A stretch of DNA of 64,000 bases from Desulfosporosinus nitroreducens (GCF_023897015.1 NZ_JAMHFY010000006.1:62001-126000), one strand, 5' to 3'; numbered from the stretch's first letter, positions 39,121 through 48,639 are shown. Made by a program: numbers and translations. The notes: generated from the sequence alone by a model not told the origin.

Positions 39121-40415
39121 TCACTATGCCCTCCTTTCGCTTGGCGGCGGCGGGCGATCAAGGTGGAGTAGATTTCGACCCGTGGACGATCAGGCATTAA
39201 TAATTCTAATACATCGTCAACCGTGATGATCCCTAAGATTTGGTCTTGAGCATTTACAACGGGCACTGCCAGTAAACCATATTTATGAATGATATCGGCA
39301 ACCTTTTCGTGATCGTCATACGGAGAGATCTTCACAATTTTTGTGTGCATTAAGTCTCTTAATGTAGTTTCGGGAGAAGCAATAATAAGTTCCCGCAGGG
39401 AAAGAACCCCTTCAAGGGTTTCTTGTTCATCCACAACATATAGATAATAAATTGTTTCTGCCTCGGGAGCTAAGCGTCTTAATTCGTTGATAGCTTGTTC
39501 GGCAGTGATCCAAATCGGTAATCCAATATATTCAGTGGTCATGAGCGAGCCGGCGGTGTCCTCTTCGTATTGCATTAATTCTCGAACATCTTCGGCATCG
39601 TCCGATTCCATTAAGCTCAGAAGTTCTTCGGATTTTTCTGAGGACAATTCGCTTAAAATATCTGCAGCTTCATCTGGGGGCATCTCCTCTAAGATATCTG
39701 AAGCCCGTTCCTCATCCATTTGAGTGATCACTTCAACCTGGACATCCAATTCCATCTCAGCCAATGCATCGATGGCTTGTTGTGAATCAAGAGCATCGAG
39801 GAAAGTCGCTCTTTGTTTATAGTCCATGTCTTCAATAAGGTCTGCGATATCTGCAGGATGAAGTTGACGAAGTTGTTCTTTTTCCCGAGTGAGTTGAAGG
39901 GCAGAAGTTCGATTTTCTAAAGGTTTAATATACTGGCAACCTACAAATTTATTCTCAATCCGACTCAAGAAAAACTCTACACCTAATCGGCGAAATAAGC
40001 CTCGCACACCGATATCTACTGCAACTAAAACGAGATATTTATGATCATCGTGAGAGACCCAGGACAAAGAGATGTCATTGACACGAACTAATCTTGAGCC
40101 TTCTAAGTCGATGATTTGTTTATCTAACAGCCATTTGCCAATAAAAGTTTCGTCCTCGTGTAAAGGGCATGTCAGCAGGGGATTAAAAGTGGTATTAAGG
40201 TGCATCCCGTCATGATCCAAAGAGGCGACAAATTTGATGGGAATTAAATCATGAACCCCTTTGGTATATCGAATCCCTGTAACATGAGGGGAGACATTGT
40301 CCCAACGGATGGCCATGTCAAGTAATCGACCAATCCGACGTCCTTTATCATCTCGAATAGGCTTATTAAGCAATTGACTGAAGTAAAATTCTCCTAGAAC
40401 TTTCAAGTCCTCCAT
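39117..40415 (-). CDS. MgtE-like regulatory protein (PRC-barrel, MgtE_N, CBS pair), no membrane domain
   Basis: A 432-residue soluble protein. N-terminal PRC-barrel-like region (LLNKPIRDDKGRRIGRLLD), a superhelical MgtE_N domain about 180-290 (LHPADIADLIEDMD, MPPDEAADILSEL), then two CBS domains with DTAGSLMTTEYI and TVDDVLELL. The MgtE transport domain is absent. In MgtE the N and CBS domains sense intracellular Mg2+ and gate the pore, so this protein probably regulates the NRAMP partner. ATG with AAAGGAGG; the preceding leader ORF stop abuts it (TAAATG). Confidence 0.9.
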   Translation of the reverse strand: MEDLKVLGEFYFSQLLNKPIRDDKGRRIGRLLDMAIRWDNVSPHVTGIRYTKGVHDLIPIKFVASLDHDGMHLNTTFNPLLTCPLHEDETFIGKWLLDKQIIDLEGSRLVRVNDISLSWVSHDDHKYLVLVAVDIGVRGLFRRLGVEFFLSRIENKFVGCQYIKPLENRTSALQLTREKEQLRQLHPADIADLIEDMDYKQRATFLDALDSQQAIDALAEMELDVQVEVITQMDEERASDILEEMPPDEAADILSELSSEKSEELLSLMESDDAEDVRELMQYEEDTAGSLMTTEYIGLPIWITAEQAINELRRLAPEAETIYYLYVVDEQETLEGVLSLRELIIASPETTLRDLMHTKIVKISPYDDHEKVADIIHKYGLLAVPVVNAQDQILGIITVDDVLELLMPDRPRVEIYSTLIARRRQAKGGHSE

Positions 40416-40517
40416 TTAATTTCCTCCTTTCAGCGACGGAGTCTGGCGCCTAATGTCAAAGCGACTCTGTACGCAATAAATTATTGGATAATACGAATGA
40501 TAAGGGCCAGAATCCAT
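40416..40517 (-). CDS. 33-codon leader ORF between M-box and the MgtE-like gene
   Basis: Reads MDSGPYHSYYPIIYCVQ... and ends LKGGN, where the last codons contain the Shine-Dalgarno of the next gene; its TAA directly abuts that ATG. Its own AAAGGAGGTGG site lies six bases before the ATG and is among the strongest in the window. Perfect coupling geometry suggests a translated leader. No homologue is known to me; the peptide is not strongly hydrophobic. Confidence 0.55.
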   Translation of the reverse strand: MDSGPYHSYYPIIYCVQSRFDIRRQTPSLKGGN

Positions 40518-40563
40518 AAATCCACCTCCTTTATTGAACCTAAAAAAGATAAAATATTGGGTA

Positions 40564-40600
40564 AAATAAAAAAGACCTCTATGGCAAAATAGAAGGTCTT
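40564..40600 (-). terminator. M-box expression-platform terminator
   Basis: On the minus strand, stem AAGACCTTCTAT / ATAGAGGTCTT with TTTGCC loop and TTTTTTATTTT tail, directly after the aptamer. Confidence 0.85.
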
Positions 40601-40611
40601 CAACAAACGTT

Positions 40612-40778
40612 TGACCTCCCTACTCGTTGAGCTTTAGCACTGCATAGCGTAGAGTATTCTCAGCCACCTTAAGTAAAACCTTATGTCGGCAATACCTGTT
40701 CTACCCAATTGGCGTCTCTCGACATTTCTGGGCAGTGGCCTATGTTTATGCAGGAGCCTCACCTAACAGAGATTATTT
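40612..40778 (-). promoter_or_regulatory. M-box (ykoK) Mg2+ riboswitch
   Basis: Read on the minus strand, the aptamer shows conserved blocks in order: GTTAGGTGAGGCTCCTG, CACTGCCCAGAAATGTCGAG, AGACGCCAATTGGGT, TTAAGGTGGCTGAG and GCTAAAGCTCAACGAG. These are M-box hallmarks. High Mg2+ should favour the terminator and switch off the transport operon. Confidence 0.95.
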
Positions 40779-40951
40779 ATGGGACACTTCATTATATGTA
40801 TAACCTAGCAAATTCGTCAACATTTTATGAAAATTTTTAATAACTTAAGGTCTACTTCTAAAGGATTTTCTTTTGACTTACTTTGCAAATATATTGAGAA
40901 TATTTTGAGATAAAATACACTAAGAGAAGACTGTTTGACGAAGGTTAGGCT

Positions 40952-40981
40952 TTGCCTTTCCGCTTAATATTGTGTTATAAT
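40952..40981 (+). promoter_or_regulatory. promoter of the SCIFF gene
   Basis: TTGCCT, 18-base spacer, TATAAT, 48 bases upstream of the start codon. Confidence 0.65.
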
Positions 40982-41028
40982 CGAGAATGAATTAAATGAC
41001 GTGATAGTCTCGAGAGGAGGGTGTTTGA

Positions 41029-41169
41029 ATGGCAAAACACATTCAGACAATTGTGAAAGCAAACTTAAGTTCTACTGCAAAAACTGGAGGATGTGGCAAG
41101 TGCCAGACCTCTTGTCAATCTGCTTGTAAGACGTCGTGCACGGTTGGTAACCAAGTGTGTGTTAAATAA
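41029..41169 (+). CDS. scfA: SCIFF ranthipeptide precursor (six cysteines in forty-five)
   Basis: A 46-residue peptide: leader MAKHIQTIVKANLSSTAKT followed by a core with six cysteines in CGKC, TSC, SAC, TSC and QVC spacing. This is the near-universal clostridial SCIFF. The neighbouring radical SAM enzyme makes Cys-to-Thr thioether crosslinks on such peptides. ATG with GAGAGGAGGG. An attenuator-like hairpin lies between it and the maturase gene. SCIFF products have been linked to signalling, but the role here is not shown. Confidence 0.96.
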   Translation: MAKHIQTIVKANLSSTAKTGGCGKCQTSCQSACKTSCTVGNQVCVK

Positions 41170-41201
41170 GGCCTTCAGGCTTAATTTGAAACATAGGATC
41201 T

Positions 41202-41245
41202 CAGAACCCACCCCGCATACCGGGTTGGGTTCTGTTTCTGTTTTT
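41202..41245 (+). terminator. attenuator/terminator between SCIFF and its maturase
   Basis: Stem CAGAACCCA.CCC / GGG.TGGGTTCTG followed by TTTCTGTTTTT. Partial read-through would give more precursor than enzyme. Confidence 0.78.
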
Positions 41246-41295
41246 ATTTAGAGTAACTGTTGGCAAGGGTCAGAAAAGAGAGGATTTGGATATCA

Positions 41296-42756
41296 ATGTT
41301 AAATTTAGTGTATTTCAAGGATTATTCTATTAAAAAGAATGTACACAGTTATCGCCAAGGAGACTTATTCATCGCACATGATGTCAATTCTGGCTCGTTA
41401 CATGTCCTTGATGAGGGAGCTTATGATGTAATTAAGGCTATTGAGAAGTTGCAGGAGATGTTGGAAACTGTAACCACAGAGGGGATCTGCCAGATCCTTA
41501 GGCAAGCAGGTAAAACAGTAATCGCGGAAGAACTTTCTGAGATTCTTGATGAGCTGGAGGAACTGCGCAAGGAAGGTACACTTTTTTCCGCAGAGGCGGA
41601 GAACGTGCTTCCGATGTACCCAGAAAAGCCAATTGTCAAGGCCATCTGCCTCCACGTGGCTCATGACTGCAATTTACGCTGTGAATATTGTTTTGCAGGG
41701 ACAGGGGCTTTTGGCGGAAGTCGAACGATGATGGATGTGGAGACCGGTAAGAAGGGGATTGACTTTGTTATAGAGTCGTCGGGACATCGGGATCACTGTG
41801 AAGTTGATTTCTTCGGCGGTGAACCATTACTTAATTTTGGGTTGATCAAGTCCTTAGTCGAATACGGCAGAAAGGCTGGAAAAGCCCATGGTAAAACCAT
41901 CAAATTCACTCTGACTACTAACGGCGTATTACTGAATGACAGAATCCAGGAATTTCTTGAGCAAGAGGAAATCAGTGTGGTTTTGAGCTTAGATGGTCGA
42001 CCAGAAGTCCATGACCGAATGAGGCCCTACGCTGATGGTCGAGGGAGCTACGCCAAAGTTACCCCTCTAATCAAACAGTTTGCTGCCAAACGACCAGAAA
42101 GCTCACCTTATGCGCAGGGGACATATTACTATGTTAGGGGCACGTACACCCATTTTAATCTGGATTTCGATCGGGATGTTTTGCACATGGCAGATTTAGG
42201 GATAAAACAAATTTCTGTGGAACCTGTTGTAGCAAGCCCTAAGGACGCTTATGCTTTTCAAGAGGGAGATCTTGAAAAAATACATGAAGCCTATGATCGC
42301 CTCGGTGAGGAGCTATTATTACGCCGTGCTCAAGATAGAGATTTTAATTTCTTCCACTTTAATATTGCCTTAGATCAGGGACCTTGCATGATTAAACGCC
42401 TTTCAGGATGCGGAGCTGGTCATGAGTATGTGGCCATATCTCCGGAGGGAGATCTTTATCCGTGTCACCAGTTTGTTGGGCAGGAGGCCTACAAACTAGG
42501 GTCACTTTACGATGAAAACCCTCATCAACTAAAGGACGAAGTGGTGAAGAGTTTTCGTTCAGCTCATGTATATAGTAAGCCGCTTTGCAGAGAATGTTGG
42601 GCTCGCTTTGCCTGCAGTGGGGGATGCCATGCAGCTAACGTTTCCTTTACTCAAAGCTTAACAGACGTTTATACTTTGGGGTGTGAGCTTCAGAAAAAGC
42701 GTTTAGAAGTAGCATTTTATATAAAGATTAAAGAAATCCAACAAGATTTAATGTAA
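41296..42756 (+). CDS. scfB: SCIFF maturase, radical SAM/SPASM enzyme
   Basis: A 486-residue peptide-modifying enzyme. N-terminal RRE-like winged domain, radical SAM CxxxCxxC in HDCNLRCEYCFAG near residue 125, GGEPLLNF SAM site, and C-terminal SPASM clusters (CGAGHEYVAISPEGDLYPC, CRECWARFACSGGC). It installs thioether bridges on the adjacent peptide. I chose ATG 41296 with AGAGAGG upstream; the longer TTG form adds an unlikely N-terminus. Confidence 0.95.
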   Translation: MLNLVYFKDYSIKKNVHSYRQGDLFIAHDVNSGSLHVLDEGAYDVIKAIEKLQEMLETVTTEGICQILRQAGKTVIAEELSEILDELEELRKEGTLFSAEAENVLPMYPEKPIVKAICLHVAHDCNLRCEYCFAGTGAFGGSRTMMDVETGKKGIDFVIESSGHRDHCEVDFFGGEPLLNFGLIKSLVEYGRKAGKAHGKTIKFTLTTNGVLLNDRIQEFLEQEEISVVLSLDGRPEVHDRMRPYADGRGSYAKVTPLIKQFAAKRPESSPYAQGTYYYVRGTYTHFNLDFDRDVLHMADLGIKQISVEPVVASPKDAYAFQEGDLEKIHEAYDRLGEELLLRRAQDRDFNFFHFNIALDQGPCMIKRLSGCGAGHEYVAISPEGDLYPCHQFVGQEAYKLGSLYDENPHQLKDEVVKSFRSAHVYSKPLCRECWARFACSGGCHAANVSFTQSLTDVYTLGCELQKKRLEVAFYIKIKEIQQDLM

Positions 42757-42892
42757 AAGTTTAAACACCAGCATTATATTTACTCTCAGAGAGGAAAACG
42801 GCATAAGAACACTTTGAAGATTAAAAGTTGGATGGATTAAAAAGACATGGTACAATGGTATTTGGGATTAAATGGTCAAGGAGGCGAACTGT

Positions 42893-43561
42893 TTGAATAA
42901 AAAATCACAACGCATTTTTGCTGGCATTCTTGCTGTACTCGTAAGTATTGCTATGGTTGGTTCAGCTTTTATCGGTTATTTTTTTGATTCTGATACCCCT
43001 TTACCTAATACAGGAGCCTATAGTGCAGCTAATGCTGAAGCAGAATACCAAGCTCAAAAGTTGCGCATAGATGCGATGGTGGAGCAGGCTAAGAAAGACC
43101 CTGAGAATGTTCCGTTACAAACGGCTCTGGGAAATGAATATTATAATGCAGGAATGTCAGCTCAAACGGTTGCTCCTACTGAGATACAAGAAAATTTCAA
43201 AAAGGCTGTTGAGGCTTACCAAAAGGTATTAAAAACAAATAAAGATCCTAATATCATAGTAGATATGGCCACCTCTGCGTTTTATAGCGGGGATTATGAC
43301 TTAGCAGAAAAAAGTTATAATGAGGCATTAGTCATTAAACCGGATTTCATTAATGCCTTGTTTAACTATGGAATTTTCCTGTCTCAAGCAAAGCAAGATT
43401 GGGCTGGAGCCATCAATCAGTGGCAAAAAGCCCTGCCATTGACTCAGAACAGTTCGGAGAAAGAGACTATCGAGGAGATGATTCGTCAAGCTCAAAGCCA
43501 ACTCAATGCTAATCAGACAACGGACGGCGTGTCGAATCCTATCTTAAAAAACGGCGAGTAA
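42893..43561 (+). CDS. membrane-anchored TPR protein
   Basis: About 222 residues. A single N-terminal membrane helix (IFAGILAVLVSIAMVGSAFIGYFF) is followed by several tetratricopeptide repeats (LQTALGNEYYNAGMSAQ, IIVDMATSAFYSGDYDLAEKSYNEALVI). Probably an extracytoplasmic scaffold; partner unknown. TTG 42893 has AAGGAGGCG eight bases upstream, better than the ATG at 42872 that contains that site. Confidence 0.8.
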   Translation: MNKKSQRIFAGILAVLVSIAMVGSAFIGYFFDSDTPLPNTGAYSAANAEAEYQAQKLRIDAMVEQAKKDPENVPLQTALGNEYYNAGMSAQTVAPTEIQENFKKAVEAYQKVLKTNKDPNIIVDMATSAFYSGDYDLAEKSYNEALVIKPDFINALFNYGIFLSQAKQDWAGAINQWQKALPLTQNSSEKETIEEMIRQAQSQLNANQTTDGVSNPILKNGE

Positions 43562-43703
43562 AATCGGCAATGAATAAGGCTGGCGTCACTGATCTTTTTC
43601 TTCTATTAGTGACTATTAGACCCTAATAGGTTCACTAACTTTGCTTAAGAAGAACTTCACCCAAAAAAGGTTTCTTTATATGCTGAAAACGGAGGAACAA
43701 ATA

Positions 43704-44513
43704 TTGCATTTTACAACCTTGGCGAGCGGAAGTTCCGGAAACGCAATTCTTGTTGGAGAGAATAATCGACATTTACTTGTGGATTGTGGAATTAGTGGAA
43801 AGAGTCTGTTACATAACCTCTCCCAGATTCACCTCTCCTGCTCAGACATTGAGGGAATTGTAGTTACGCATGAACATGTAGATCATATACGTGGAGTGGG
43901 TATTCTAGCCAGGAAATTAAAAATCCCAATCTATGCTACAGCTGGACTTTGGAATGTTATGAGTCATTCCTTAGGGAAGATCGAAGAAGGTCAACGAATT
44001 GAGGTTCAAGAATCATTTTCTTGCGCAGGTATGGATGTCTTGCTCTACCCTACATCACATGACAGTCGAGAGAGTTATGGTCTGAAGGTCTCACGACCCA
44101 AGCAGAAGAATAAGAGGGACTTGGCAGTCGGGATTGCCACGGACAGCGGCATGATTACAGAGGAAATGCATCGACATTTGCAAGGGTGTGATGCATTTGT
44201 TGTTGAGGCGAATTATGACGATGAGCGGTTACAGAATGGGCCATATCCGGCCTATCTGAAAAGGCGAATCAGGGGAAAATATGGCCATTTGGAAAATAAA
44301 CAGTTAGCGGAAGGGCTTTTAGAGTGGATTAAGGAAAACACCCAACGAGTTGTGCTGGCCCATTTAAGTCAAGAAAACAATACTCCGGAAATCGCTTTGG
44401 CTACTGTTTTACGTATTCTTCAAGACTCGAAAAGATCGAAAGAGTATTCAAAGCTCCCTGTTGATGTTGCTCCAAGGCATTCCCCGCATGAATTGATTAG
44501 GTTAATGGAATAA
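43704..44513 (+). CDS. MBL-fold hydrolase of the WalJ/YycJ family
   Basis: A 269-residue metallo-hydrolase. N-terminal FTTLASGSSGNAILV and metal motif THEHVDHIRGV (HxHxDH), further ligands in TDSGMI and PRHSPHEL. In Bacilli YycJ lies in the walRK operon with an HtrA protease, which also follows here. TTG 43704 with GGAGG nine bases upstream gives the usual family N-terminus; longer forms from 43641 or 43680 are possible. Confidence 0.88.
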   Translation: MHFTTLASGSSGNAILVGENNRHLLVDCGISGKSLLHNLSQIHLSCSDIEGIVVTHEHVDHIRGVGILARKLKIPIYATAGLWNVMSHSLGKIEEGQRIEVQESFSCAGMDVLLYPTSHDSRESYGLKVSRPKQKNKRDLAVGIATDSGMITEEMHRHLQGCDAFVVEANYDDERLQNGPYPAYLKRRIRGKYGHLENKQLAEGLLEWIKENTQRVVLAHLSQENNTPEIALATVLRILQDSKRSKEYSKLPVDVAPRHSPHELIRLME

Positions 44514-44533
44514 TAGCAATTAGGAGGTAAGTT

Positions 44534-45682
44534 ATGGACTACTATAAGGATAATAATTATTCGCGGAGAGGTCCTGGCTTTTTTTCGACGGTTTTAGTTG
44601 CTTTAGTCAGTGCCTTATTAGGCGGAATTATCGCCGTGGCGCTGGTTCCATCCGTGTACGGGAATAAACAAGTGACGCCCACGAGCCAAGTTAGTTTGAA
44701 TGAAGGCCCAACGACTCCATCCATTCCAACAGACGGTGGCGCAAATTTCCCAGTAACTCAGATTGCTAAAGCCACTGGCCCGGCAGTTGTCGGGATTGCT
44801 AATTTTCAATCCCGAGGATCTTTATTTGGAGGAAGTGGGTCGACTGAAGTAGGCAGTGGCTCGGGGTTTATCGTCGATGCACAACATGGTTACATTGTCA
44901 CTAATAATCATGTAATCTCTGGAGCAGAAAAGATTATCGTAAGTATGGCTGATGGCCGCAATCTTGATGCAAAACTTGTAGGCGGCGATGAACGAACAGA
45001 CTTAGCGGTGGTTCAGATCGCAGATACTAAAGACTTAGTTGCTACGCAAATAGGGGATTCATCAAAACTTCAAGTTGGTGAACCGGTGGTAGCGATTGGA
45101 AATCCTGGCGGACAAGAATTTGCTCGCTCAGTTACTACAGGCGTTGTCTCCGCAACAAATCGAATCTTAAATATTCCGGGAGAAGCAAGTTTTAACCTCA
45201 TCCAAACTGATGCTGCCATAAACCCTGGGAACAGTGGCGGGCCGCTTGTGAACTATCAAGGTCAAGTGATCGGGATAAATTCGGCTAAGAATCAGGAACC
45301 AGGATTTGAGGGAATGGGTTTTGCTATCCCTATTACAGATGCTTTACCAACAATCAAACAACTAATTGAGAAGGGATATGCCAGTCATCCCGGACTTAAT
45401 GTTCAAATTGATCCTAGTTATACTCCTGAATATGCCAGTCAACGAGGATGGCCGAAAGGTGCCTATATTTCCAAAGTTACTCCTGGCGGCCCGGCTGAAA
45501 AGGCAGGAATTCGTGCTGGGGACATCTTGACTAAGATTAATGGAATAGCAGTTAAGAGTTCGCTGGAATTAACCCATCAGTTATTGAAGCATAAACCGGG
45601 TGATACGGTTACAGTCACAGTTTATCGAGATAATAAGACCGTGGAAGTTTCTGTAGTACTTACGGAAATAAAGTCGCAATAG
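44534..45682 (+). CDS. HtrA/DegP-family serine protease (S1C)
   Basis: A 382-residue membrane-anchored protease. N-terminal TM segment near residues 15-36, trypsin-like domain with His in VTNNHVISG (~126), Asp in RTDLAVVQ (~156), Ser in NPGNSGGPL (~233), then one PDZ domain about 285-375 (GGPAEKAGIRAGDILTKING). Degrades misfolded envelope proteins. It follows the WalJ-like gene by 20 bases and ends at a strong terminator. Confidence 0.95.
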   Translation: MDYYKDNNYSRRGPGFFSTVLVALVSALLGGIIAVALVPSVYGNKQVTPTSQVSLNEGPTTPSIPTDGGANFPVTQIAKATGPAVVGIANFQSRGSLFGGSGSTEVGSGSGFIVDAQHGYIVTNNHVISGAEKIIVSMADGRNLDAKLVGGDERTDLAVVQIADTKDLVATQIGDSSKLQVGEPVVAIGNPGGQEFARSVTTGVVSATNRILNIPGEASFNLIQTDAAINPGNSGGPLVNYQGQVIGINSAKNQEPGFEGMGFAIPITDALPTIKQLIEKGYASHPGLNVQIDPSYTPEYASQRGWPKGAYISKVTPGGPAEKAGIRAGDILTKINGIAVKSSLELTHQLLKHKPGDTVTVTVYRDNKTVEVSVVLTEIKSQ

Positions 45683-45695
45683 AGGGATAATTTCT

Positions 45696-45743
45696 TAAGC
45701 CTGTAACTTAGGTTGATAAACAACTGAAGTTACAGGCTTTTTA
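45696..45743 (+). terminator. terminator after the HtrA protease
   Basis: Stem AAGCCTGTAACTT / AAGTTACAGGCTT with 17-base loop and TTTT. The gap on to 46123 holds only a weak hairpin near 46004-46038. Confidence 0.88.
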
Positions 45744-46123
45744 GATTGTACAAATCTACTGTTATTAGGCCTGTGCAACCTGGAAGAGAAAGTTTTATTA
45801 ATGGGGGCTGTACTTTAGTACATTGTAATAAAATGGCGAAAGATATATCATAAAAATCACTACTAAGGATTAATGAAAGAAAAGAGCGATATTTGACGCT
45901 GTTAGACAAAGAAGTGCATTTACTGCTGTCTGCCTAATTTTTTAAAGATCCGGAACCTGCATTGACTCCGGATTTTCCAAATATATAGAGTAAACTAAAA
46001 AGAAAAGGCTCAAGCATACGATTTAGAGCCTTATTTCTTGATGCCTGAATACAAGGACTTCGGCAGTAATTTTGAAAGGAATAATAGGATTGATTTAAAG
46101 AGGGATGGTGAGGGGTAAATTGA

Positions 46124-46432
46124 TTGCAAGTACCGGAGTTAGGATGGAACAAAATAAACTTGACCTTTGCTCGCTGGCTGGGAGAAGTGGATTTATCGGC
46201 CATCTTCCTGCACCCTATAGAATTGAGCCTTGGCCACACGTCGAGGTCGATATTGCTTGCTTTATCGCAGCAATTTCAACCTGATACGATTGTTGGAAGT
46301 ACACTATTTGTTAAAGAAGAGTTACAAGGGACAGGTCGAGGCATCCTTTTCGTGTCAAAGATTGTGTCTGGTTTCTTGTCATATATCTTGTTGAACGAAA
46401 AAAGAGGCGAAGAAGTTGAACTCTCGCCATGA
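46124..46432 (+). CDS. hypothetical small protein
   Basis: A 102-residue frame from TTG 46124, with GAGGGG eight bases upstream, ending shortly before glnS. Mixed amphipathic sequence (LGWNKINLTFARWLGEVDLSAIF) with a hydrophobic C-terminal part. I recognise no family. A second frame from TTG 46120 overlaps for 54 codons, so the choice is uncertain. Confidence 0.4.
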   Translation: MQVPELGWNKINLTFARWLGEVDLSAIFLHPIELSLGHTSRSILLALSQQFQPDTIVGSTLFVKEELQGTGRGILFVSKIVSGFLSYILLNEKRGEEVELSP

Positions 46433-46504
46433 ATGCAGTATTATTTAGGGTAAGGTTAAAATTGGCAGAATTAGGATCAGCATAGTGAGAAAGGTTGATA
46501 ACAG

Positions 46505-48160
46505 ATGGAAAACAAGCCCTCCTCGAATTTTCTTAAGAACATTGTTAACGAGGATCTGAAATCAGGTAAAGTTGATCACATTATCACACGGTTCCCACCG
46601 GAGCCTAACGGTTATTTACATATTGGTCATGCCAAGTCCATCATTTTGAACTTTGAATTGGCGGATGAATTTAAGGGTAAGACTAATCTGCGTTTTGATG
46701 ATACTAATCCGGTGAAAGAGGACACAGAATACGTAGAATCTATCAAGGAAGATGTATTGTGGCTGGGATATGAATGGGACAATTTGTTTTTTGCCTCAGA
46801 TTATTTTGAGGAAATGTATAATCGCGCCGTGCTTCTAATCAAAAAAGGTATGGCCTACGTTTGTGATTCTACAGCCGAGGAAATTCGCAAAATGCGAGGA
46901 TCTCTGATAGAGGTGGGACAAAAAAGTCCTTATCGAGACAGGTCCGCAGAAGAAAATTTGTCATTATTTGAACGTATGCGCAAAGGCGAATTTAAAGATG
47001 GCCAAAAAGTCTTACGCGCTAAGATAGATATGGCTTCTCCCAATATCAATATGCGTGACCCTGTGCTATACAGAATTGCTCATGCAACTCATCATAATAC
47101 TGGAGATAAGTGGTGTATTTACCCAATGTATGATTTTGCACATCCGTTGGAAGACGCTATTGAAGGAGTTACTCACTCTATCTGTACGATGGAATTTGAG
47201 GATCATCGTCCCCTGTATGATTGGGTTATACGAGAATGTGAAATGGAAGAGATACCTCATCAATACGAATTTGCCCGTTTAAACATTACCAATACCGTTA
47301 TGAGTAAGCGGAAGCTTAAGCAACTGGTCGACGAGCATGTTGTAGATGGATGGGACGATCCGAGAATGCCTACCATTTCAGGACTTCGGCGCAGAGGGTA
47401 TACGCCAGAAGCGATTCGCAGCTTCGCCCGTGAAATTGGGGTTGCCAAAGCTGACAGTGTTGTGGACAGCAAAATGCTTGAGTTTTTTATTCGAGAAGAC
47501 TTGAAGCTCAAAGCACCGAGAACGATGGCTGTTCTTGAGCCACTAAAGGTTGTCATTACAAATTATCCGGAAGACCAAGTGGAAATGTTAGAAGCTGAAA
47601 TTAATTCGGAAAACCCGGAAATGGGTACTCGGCAAATTCCTTTTTCACGCGAAATTTATATTGAGCAAGATGATTTCATGGAAAACCCACCTGCAAAATA
47701 TTTTAGGCTTTTCCCTGGAAACGAAGTCCGGCTGAAAAATGCTTATTTTATTAAATGCAATAATATAGTTAAGGATCAGAGTGGGAAAGTCATTGAACTG
47801 CACTGTACGTATGATCCTGAGACCAGGAGTGGATCAGGTTTCACGGGCAGAAAGGTCAAAGGTACGATCCACTGGGTGAATGCTGCGCAAGCCGTATCTG
47901 CAGAGTTTAGATTATATGAACCTTTGATTTTAGATCAAGATGAGGACGACGAGAGCTCATTTATAGAGCATATTAATCCCCAGTCTTTAGAGATAGTTCA
48001 AGGCTTTGTTGAGCCGAATATTAAGGGGTCGAAGCCCCAAGATAAATTCCAATTCTTTAGGCATGGCTACTTTAACGTCGATCCTATAAGTTCTAAACAG
48101 GAGAAGCTTGTTTTCAATAGAATTGTATCCTTGAAGAGTTCCTTTCAATTAACTAAATAA
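46505..48160 (+). CDS. glnS: glutamine--tRNA ligase
   Basis: A 551-residue class I synthetase. HIGH motif in [15 protein letters not shown] (~30-44), KMSKS-like VMSKRKL (~264), the GlnRS/GluRS insert [17 protein letters not shown], and the C-terminal anticodon-binding beta-barrels ([11 protein letters not shown]). Direct charging of tRNA-Gln means this organism need not use only GatCAB for Gln. ATG follows AAGGTTGATAACAG. Confidence 0.96.
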   Translation: MENKPSSNFLKNIVNEDLKSGKVDHIITRFPPEPNGYLHIGHAKSIILNFELADEFKGKTNLRFDDTNPVKEDTEYVESIKEDVLWLGYEWDNLFFASDYFEEMYNRAVLLIKKGMAYVCDSTAEEIRKMRGSLIEVGQKSPYRDRSAEENLSLFERMRKGEFKDGQKVLRAKIDMASPNINMRDPVLYRIAHATHHNTGDKWCIYPMYDFAHPLEDAIEGVTHSICTMEFEDHRPLYDWVIRECEMEEIPHQYEFARLNITNTVMSKRKLKQLVDEHVVDGWDDPRMPTISGLRRRGYTPEAIRSFAREIGVAKADSVVDSKMLEFFIREDLKLKAPRTMAVLEPLKVVITNYPEDQVEMLEAEINSENPEMGTRQIPFSREIYIEQDDFMENPPAKYFRLFPGNEVRLKNAYFIKCNNIVKDQSGKVIELHCTYDPETRSGSGFTGRKVKGTIHWVNAAQAVSAEFRLYEPLILDQDEDDESSFIEHINPQSLEIVQGFVEPNIKGSKPQDKFQFFRHGYFNVDPISSKQEKLVFNRIVSLKSSFQLTK

Positions 48161-48169
48161 AAAAGGCTA

Positions 48170-48206
48170 AAGATTCCCTCGCTTCACTTCATAGCGGGGG
48201 ATTTTA
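48170..48206 (+). terminator. terminator after glnS
   Basis: Stem ATTCCCTCGCT / AGCGGGGGAT followed by TTTTA. Confidence 0.75.
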
Positions 48207-48360
48207 GTGCGATTTTTATGAAATTCTAATTGAGGGTTCTGACAATAAAAATGTCTCCTTTAATCACTTTTATTTAGCATTCCTAACTTTACCCCATAAA
48301 TCAGGTTTTTTTTAGTATTATTGGGGATACTGGAAGAAACTATATTAAAGGGGGTAAGGT

Positions 48361-48513
48361 ATGCCTAACGAAGAATTTGTACTTGATCAGGGCGAAGCCA
48401 AGGTGGATGAAGGCAATGAAAATGGTACTCTAACTAATCAATTAGATGATTCTATCGGGCTCAGTCAGCAGAAACTTAGAAATTCTGAGGTCAAAGAGCT
48501 GACATTTTCTTGA
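48361..48513 (+). CDS. 50-residue acidic small protein
   Basis: ATG behind AAAGGGGGT encodes MPNEEFVLDQGEAKVDEGNE... ending LTFS, Asp/Glu-rich and without cysteine. Its own terminator follows 27 bases later, which supports a real transcription unit. I recognise no family. Confidence 0.5.
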   Translation: MPNEEFVLDQGEAKVDEGNENGTLTNQLDDSIGLSQQKLRNSEVKELTFS

Positions 48514-48540
48514 TTATTTAAAACAGTAAAGTATGTATTT

Positions 48541-48580
48541 AAGAGCAGAGACAAAGAAGAAATTTGTCTCTACTCTTTTG
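48541..48580 (+). terminator. terminator after the small acidic protein
   Basis: Stem AAGAGCAGAGACAAA / TTTGTCTCTACTCTT and TTTT. Confidence 0.82.
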
Positions 48581-48639
48581 CTATTTATAACAGCATTTAC
48601 AAAAGCTTTAATATTGCTTCATTAAGGTAAGAATGTCCT

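Noticed and set aside
45934-46239. Minus-strand frame after the HtrA gene
   Set aside because: No ribosome site, runs across hairpins and overlaps the plus-strand candidate at 46124.
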